Shown one piece after another: positions 58,255-64,000 of a stretch of DNA of 64,000 bases. The stretch lies in NCBI RefSeq assembly GCF_033568475.1, contig NC_133122.1:154311361-154375360 (forward strand), read 5' to 3'. Each line of letters starts with the position of its first letter. Positions within the stretch are counted from its first letter, which is position 1. Source of the DNA: Henckelia pumila. Lineage: Eukaryota > Streptophyta > Magnoliopsida > Lamiales > Gesneriaceae. Under the pieces are notes generated by a model, which worked only from the letters and a program-made list of their open reading frames with translations, was not told the DNA's origin and did not search any database. The position numbers and the translations under genes were made by a program.

Positions 58255-58455
58255 TCATCCATTCAAATAATAATAATAATTTTTTTATGTCAAAATCGTT
58301 AATCTTTTTACGTAAATAGGATATAGTTAACTCATCTTACAAATAAAGATTAATGGGTCATCAATCCAAATAATAATAATAATTTTTTTTATGTCAAAAT
58401 CGTTAATCTTTTTATTGTAAATTGGATATAGTTAACTCAACTTACAAATAAAGAT
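58255..58455. repeat. 101-bp tandem duplication
   Basis: GGTCATC(C/A)A(T/T)(C)CAAATAATAATAAT-type starts at 58255 and 58356, each followed by TTATGTCAAAATCGTTAATC, GGATATAGTTAACTCA and CTTACAAATAAAGATT. The interior motifs resemble the GAGACGGT MITE family, so it may be a duplicated relic of one. Confidence 0.7.
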
Positions 58456-61067
58456 TCATGAGATCATTTTTAATTGAGAGGGACAAAAATTCTATTTTTA
58501 TTATCTATCAATAATTGTAATTAATAATGAAAAGGCTAGAAGCAACTTGCTAGTACATTAAATTAAAATAAATAAATAAATATCAAGCTACAAATCAAAA
58601 TAATAAAACATGGATATTTTTTTACTTAAAATGTCTAAGAAGATGAATACACTATACTATTTTTCTTAAATATAAATAGAAACATATAGTTTATGATATT
58701 AATACCTTAATATATCGGAATAAAACGAAATGATCTGTTACATAGTTTATTTTTATTAGCATGTAACTCCATGGAACACTCCCTAATTTTCCTATATATT
58801 GTAAAAAAAATTAGTGTTTAGTTTTGGTGAGCAATTTAGTTAAAATCCAACGGTAATTAGTGAATGGTAAGTAATTTGCAATAAGATAAATTGATTTATA
58901 TAATGTGTGTGAAAAAGGTCTATTTGAGTTTCCCACAGGTCATTATGATTAGTGATTGGTGGTCCACATTCGATATGCATTCCCAATACAATTTTTCTTG
59001 GTTTATAGCAGCTTGGGATCTGAATCTGAATTCTGATTGGTTTACGAGTCTTTTTCATCGTTTCGGGAAAATTATTTTTTCAATAACTAAATAAATATAG
59101 TATTATTGTTTTAAAATAAAAATTTAACCCATCTTTCAGGAGTATATCAAATTTCTTTTCAGTTCTAAAATATGAACAAGGAGCCAAATTAATCGCTGTT
59201 ACAATCTTTAGAAATATAAGTGTTTTCGACTCACGTTTGTTGCGTACATATACAATAGTTGATATAATTTAGTCAAAATTCAAATATATTGACGATTGAC
59301 GATCACTTTTTAAGCTAACTACCATTGAATTGTTAACAATAATTTTGAAACTAAATAATTTAGAGAGTATATATTTCATATTCCATGACTTTGTGATCAG
59401 TTACTCGAATTTTTCGTAGTTGTCGATTTCAAGTAGATCACGAGCCATCTAGTCTATTAATTAATTTTTGACTTAGATAATAATTTTTTTCAAATATATA
59501 AATTCTACCGTTAAATTTTTATAATTTATTTGTATATATGTTATGCGTGAATTGTCATATGACGCTAAAACGTAAGAGTTTGAAAATTTTATCTTAATAA
59601 CATGATTTATTGATTATAGACTTGGACTATTTTCCCTTGTACAAGACAATATTATTACCATTAGTGGCATAATGTAAATGTTGTCTCCATAATTTATTAT
59701 TTTAAATACATATTATATTTTAGAATTGAATGTTTTTCTTAGAAGATGAAAAATGAAAAACTAAGATATTAAATAAATTCAATTTTACTTTTGCATACAA
59801 GTATTAAAATAAAATGGATCTCAAATATACGTGGATAAGGTGAGTAATATTGGTTTTTTTTTTTTTTGACAGGAGTAATATTGGTTTTATTATTAAACAA
59901 ACTTCATTTTTTTAAAAAAAAAAAGGAAAAGAAAAGAAAATGATTGAGGTGGGGTCCGTGTAAGAAGATGGGGTGTTGTCTCCCAACCCATGCAGCGTGA
60001 AGTTCACGTGGGCAAGGCCCAAAATGTTTTGTTATTGGGGACCATTATCTCTTTGCATCACTTTTTTCGGACTCGTCCACTTGTTATCCCACCTACATTT
60101 TGTTCCCTTTTATATTCTTATTATTATTCATTTATGACTAATATTAATAATATTTTTACATATATATATAAACACTCTTGGGATAGATCTTATATTAACT
60201 AGTTTCCGAAGCTAAATATAATGGAAAAATCGATTTTATTCCCATTTCTGAGTTTCTGTTTTAACGGTTGACTTATGATTTATTTAGTTATCATCGACGC
60301 GGAGGATGGACACGATGAGAAGACAAAAGGCAAATTTCGACAATCGCGAAATTTGTGGGACGCGATTAGTTATTATTGTAGGAGATTAAAACGAAAGGAT
60401 TATGATAAGAATATACGATATGAATAGAAGAAGGAAGACTAGTTTCGCTGCTTTAAGAAACAAAAGTTTGAGATTTTTTTAAAGGTGAAATATGTTAGGT
60501 GTTGCCTTTACAAGCTAATTTGGACATAACCCTTTTTTGTAGCCAAAAGAGATATGAAAGTGTTAGCACTTAGAGATACGCATATAGGACTATTTCTTTG
60601 TCCTTTTGTCACTGTTTTTTTTTTATTTTTTTTATTTTAGTTATAATTTAATCAAATAAAAAAACGTAACTAAACATCTCTACTTCTTTTGTCCCAATTG
60701 TGCGGGTGGACTAGATTCTCGGTTAGATCGCATCGATATTTCTTGAGATAATATAATAAGTTTTTCGGACGAGACCATAGATTTCAAACACATTATAGTT
60801 GTTGTGATAAATTGATTAATCTAGAGGATTTCAACTTCAATTCTCATATACGTGGCATGATTCTACCAAAAACTATATAATGATAAACTACAAAATTTTA
60901 AACAATATAACATGCTATAAGCACCATCCAGCAGGACAATTATTGGTTATTAACAATTTACTTCTTTATAATTGAACTCTTTATAAATCGAATACATGAC
61001 ATTAATTTTGATATCGTTTGTAATATCAACCATTGGTAATTTACTAAAATATATTTGTGGTGGACTG
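58456..61067. other. AT-rich intergenic stretch without a supported gene
   Basis: Only short chance ORFs. GAGTAATATTGGTTTT occurs twice (about 59842 and 59873) around a T run. No terminal repeats, RNA gene or domain recognised. Confidence 0.6.
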
Positions 61068-62220
61068 TCACGCCTCGAAATTGGGTCTCGTTGACATCGA
61101 CATTGATGCGAGGATCATAAAAATGTGTATGGCTCGGGTGCTACGTGGGTGAGAGCCCGGGTTATACGAGCGATACCTTCTTGCTTTTGGGATGATGTCC
61201 TGCACGCGAGGAAGCAGAAAACTCGTAAGTGAAGCGTCGGAGGGTTCTTCGACGTCGTCACTTAGATGCTTAAGTCAGCTTAAGATGTAAGAGTGAGCTT
61301 ATGAGGGAAAACATATAATTTTGGGAAATTGAATGAATATGGGCGTATGAATGTAAAACGTAAGATGTGAAAAACATACCTTCACCAGATCCAGAGATCT
61401 GGTGTTTATAGGGAGTCTTGGGAAATATGAATGATTACATGGCATGAGATTTCTGACAACATTAAATGTAACACGATGACATTTAATGCGAAGACTAGCT
61501 TTCCCGCAATTTCTGGGAGTAGCCACGCCTATGCAACGTGGTTTCTGAACCATTTCTAACCGCTAAACTCCTATAAGCCCAGCCCCTCAAAGGACCAAGG
61601 TACTCTCCCTTAACTCGGGCGCTACTATTGCCTGGGTCCCATATCCCGAAACCAAGATCACAGACCCGCATCCTCAAAGAACCAGGTTAATCCTCCTTCA
61701 CCCGGGTGCTACTCCTTCCCGGGCTCCACATCCCGAGACCAGTATTCCAGCCCCCTGTCAATAAGCCATCTCCTTTACGCTCGGGTTCTTAATAACCACT
61801 CGGGTTTGGTGATAACTCGGGAAAATTTACTGAGATATCACCACACCTCCCAAAAAATAGTCAGGCTAGAACCTGCTTTGCTGTCCCAAGAATTCCCAAC
61901 CTCCAAACCTGAGTGTTTTCGAAAATAGAGCTGACCCAAGCCTGACCTCAGGCATAATTACTTTCCTCGAAACACGGGTGCTAGAGGCTTTCAGACGTCG
62001 TTTCATTTCTCCACGCGCATGCTTTATTCATCTCCTCTGTCCATTTGAATTTTAACGGCCCAAATCTCCCGAGACTCAAGGTATTTATTCCCGACTCAAC
62101 CGCCTCTCCTCTTCATCGTCTACCTCAAGGAATTCCCCAATTCTCACACTCGCTCTAGCGCCTGGCATCTCAGCTCTCTTTCACGCTCTTCAAAAATCTG
62201 TAAGTCTTCTCTTTTTTCTC
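61068..62220 (+). mobile_element. Probable LTR/leader of a decayed gypsy-type element
   Basis: TGTCACGCCTCGAAATTGGG at about 61068 has the form of a gypsy LTR start, and the sequence leads into a gag-like frame at 62224. An 87-bp segment is repeated in tandem (CCTCAAAG(G/A)ACCA at 61585 and 61672, each with CTCGGGCGCTACT/CCCGGGTGCTACT and ATCCCGA(A/G)ACCA). I found no definite LTR end, PBS or target duplication. Confidence 0.4.
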
Positions 62221-62223
62221 ACC

Positions 62224-63971
62224 ATGTCTAACTCTACCTCTTCCACTTCCAGGGCTAATGCTCGGGATGTGTTTTTCCACGAGGAAGTGGACGATGACTT
62301 GAGCGACACCCCTCTATATCCACTCACCCTCCCCCAATTTTTCAACCACAATCGACCCCTCCCCCCGCTTCGTATTACTGAAAAAGCCCCCAGCTCCTTC
62401 GAACCAAAACCCAAGTCCTCCTCCATTTGAGCTTCTACTTCAAAAGGGAAGGAGAAACAGAAATTTTCAAGTTCCTTAGCCAAAAACCCCGCCCTATATC
62501 TGCAGTCTCCCCCACGAAAGGGCCCTCTAGTTTTCCTTGGTTTTCTCACACACCTGGCTCCTTAACTGAAGGAGCTATTGAGATGCTCCGGAATTCGGAA
62601 GGAATCCATCCTTCTTACAATATCCTCCGGGGTCTCAAAGGGGATAACCCTGATAGCCCTCCCGAGGGTTATTACACCTTTTTCTGAGACCAAGTCCGCA
62701 GTGGTCTTCGATTTCTCATCCCTCCTTTCTACCTTGATGTGTCCAAGTTTTTTGGTGTGCCCATCAACCAATTTCATCCCAACACATTCCGTATAATGGC
62801 CGCTACCTTTGTCCTATTTTTGATGAAAAACCTGGCCATCAACCCCTTATCCTCCACTATTTTTATACTTGTCGTTTTACCTAGGGGGCCTTTTCCTTGG
62901 CTTCCCGCCTGAACAATCATTTCCTGATCGACCTTCCCTCCTCGCCAAAGGGGTGGAGGAGTCAATACTTTTTTATCCGTCACCCACTCCCTTTGTCCTG
63001 CCCTACCGACTTTATCACCCGACTTCTTGCCCAGCCCAAACTCCCCGCCCATTATAAAACAGAGGATCCTTACCTCTGGAGTCTGGAGCTGAGAAAGGAC
63101 TTCTCTTCTAGCGTCCTCATCTCTGGAGGGAATCTGGAATCTTATGGGTTGTGTGCCCCGGTTGAGGACCCTGTCTACCGGGTGATCGATGAATTTTCCT
63201 CTGTGGATGTTCAACCGGGTAACACCTCATCCCTCTTCTTTCATTTAATGTCTTTTACTTTATTTTGTTGTTTTTGACCCTATTTTCATTTCCTTGCAGA
63301 AGAATCCGAGATGATGAGGTAAGCCTTTGCCAAGCGACAGGCAAAAAAGGAGGCTGCCAAGAAGAAAGTAACCGCCTTGGTAGAAGGCAGAAAGAAAGCT
63401 AGGGAGGAGAAAGAGAGCTAGGCCGTTGCCCAGAATAAATTCAAAGGCCCGAGCTCTGAGGGTCCCCTTTCCTTGGCAATGATGCAGCTGCCCCCCGTAC
63501 TCCAGCTGAAGCCCACATTGGAGGTTCTGACTTCCGAGGCCAATGTGGTGCAGTTCTAGGCACCCCTTCTCGGAACGGCCACAAAGCTGTCCTTGTCTCT
63601 TGAGTACCTGGTGGATATCAGCCCCCTCAGCCACCGCAAAAAGAAGGCTACCCAACCTTTGGAGGCTATCAACTTGAGAGATTCTGAAGACCAGGTCTCA
63701 AGACCTTAGCCTTGCCTGACCACCAGGAAGAGACCAGTCCAGGGTTGATTCTGCTTCGAGTCACTCTTTCCAGCTATTGCTGAGAGGGACCATTTCCGCT
63801 AACTTGGCTCAATGGAAGAGCCTTCTATCTCCTGATGACCGGTCTGCCTTGACTGAGAGGGGTATCACCACCAAGATGTTCGAGGGGGTTTCCTATGCAT
63901 ACACTGTAAGTGTCAACACCTTCTTATTTATTTTTATATCATGTATCTTTACTTTTGCTAATCGTTCCTAA
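62224..63971 (+). pseudogene. Gypsy-type element ORF with Transposase_28-like domain, broken, runs off the window
   Basis: Reading starts at an ATG (62224), shifts frame near 62420, and reaches the domain core at about 62560-62900: IEMLRNSEGIHPSYNI, then PPEGYYTFF, a TGA (62685-62687), and DQVRSGLRFLIPPFYLDV...HPNTFRIMAA. This is the pattern of the 'putative gypsy type transposon' domain (Transposase_28). A stop and shift near 62910 lead to SPKGWRSQYFF and further to about 63215. GTAACA...TTGCAG at 63219-63299 looks like an intron; then comes a Lys/Glu-rich, coiled-coil-like part with several stops. A last open part (63777-63905) ends at another GTAAGT. It continues past 64000. Non-functional as it stands. 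Confidence 0.6.
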
Positions 63972-64000
63972 AATCTCAGGGCTTGTGTATGCTGGTCGAT

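Overview
This window is nuclear DNA of a flowering plant, most likely a eudicot. The evidence is three spliced or plant-specific genes (an ARL1-type small GTPase with eight coding exons, a CONSTANS-like B-box/CCT gene with one intron, and an intronless PR-1 gene), plant lineages of Ty1/copia and Ty3/gypsy retrotransposons, and plant-type MITEs and Helitrons. Some dispersed repeats (the GAGACGGT inverted-repeat family) look like ones common in asterids/Lamiales, but that placement is an impression, not a proof.

Layout. 1-17.2 kb is a nested transposon block: an LTR running in from the left edge is joined to a decayed Ty3/gypsy (Tat-like) RT-RNase H fragment. Next to it is a decayed L1-type LINE on the minus strand. 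The LINE is split by a gypsy solo LTR (TSD GATCA), which is itself split by a full-length Ty1/copia element at 6395-15763 (TSD TCGAG). 17.2-20.3 kb is AT-rich repeat territory: a foldback element with tandem-repeat arms, a small Helitron and a degenerate tandem array. A PR-1 gene lies alone at 20.5-21.0 kb on the minus strand. 21-28 kb holds a long imperfect hairpin, an inverted-repeat MITE, a 2.27-kb solo LTR with perfect TSDs, and the 3' half of a minus-strand gypsy element that seems to have only a protease region. Into that gypsy element a young SIRE-type copia (28019-39263, TSD AGGTT) inserted; its gag-pol is broken, but it keeps a 920-codon open reading frame downstream of pol. 39.3-45.4 kb contains the rest of the gypsy protease region, a hAT-type MITE, a Stowaway MITE and two Helitrons.

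45.4-58.0 kb is the gene-bearing part: ARL1 (45463-52314, + strand) with two Helitrons inside its introns, a MITE-rich spacer, and a CONSTANS-like gene (56868-58017, + strand). 58-61 kb is AT-rich with nothing coding that I can support. From about 61 kb to the right edge is a decayed gypsy-type element with a Transposase_28-like reading frame that runs off the window.

The genes do not form a pathway. ARL1 acts in Golgi trafficking, the COL gene in light/flowering transcriptional control, and PR-1 in secreted defence. The main interest is the order of transposon insertions, which can be read directly from target-site duplications, and several repeat structures inside the elements. I found no RNA genes and no CRISPR-like arrays.
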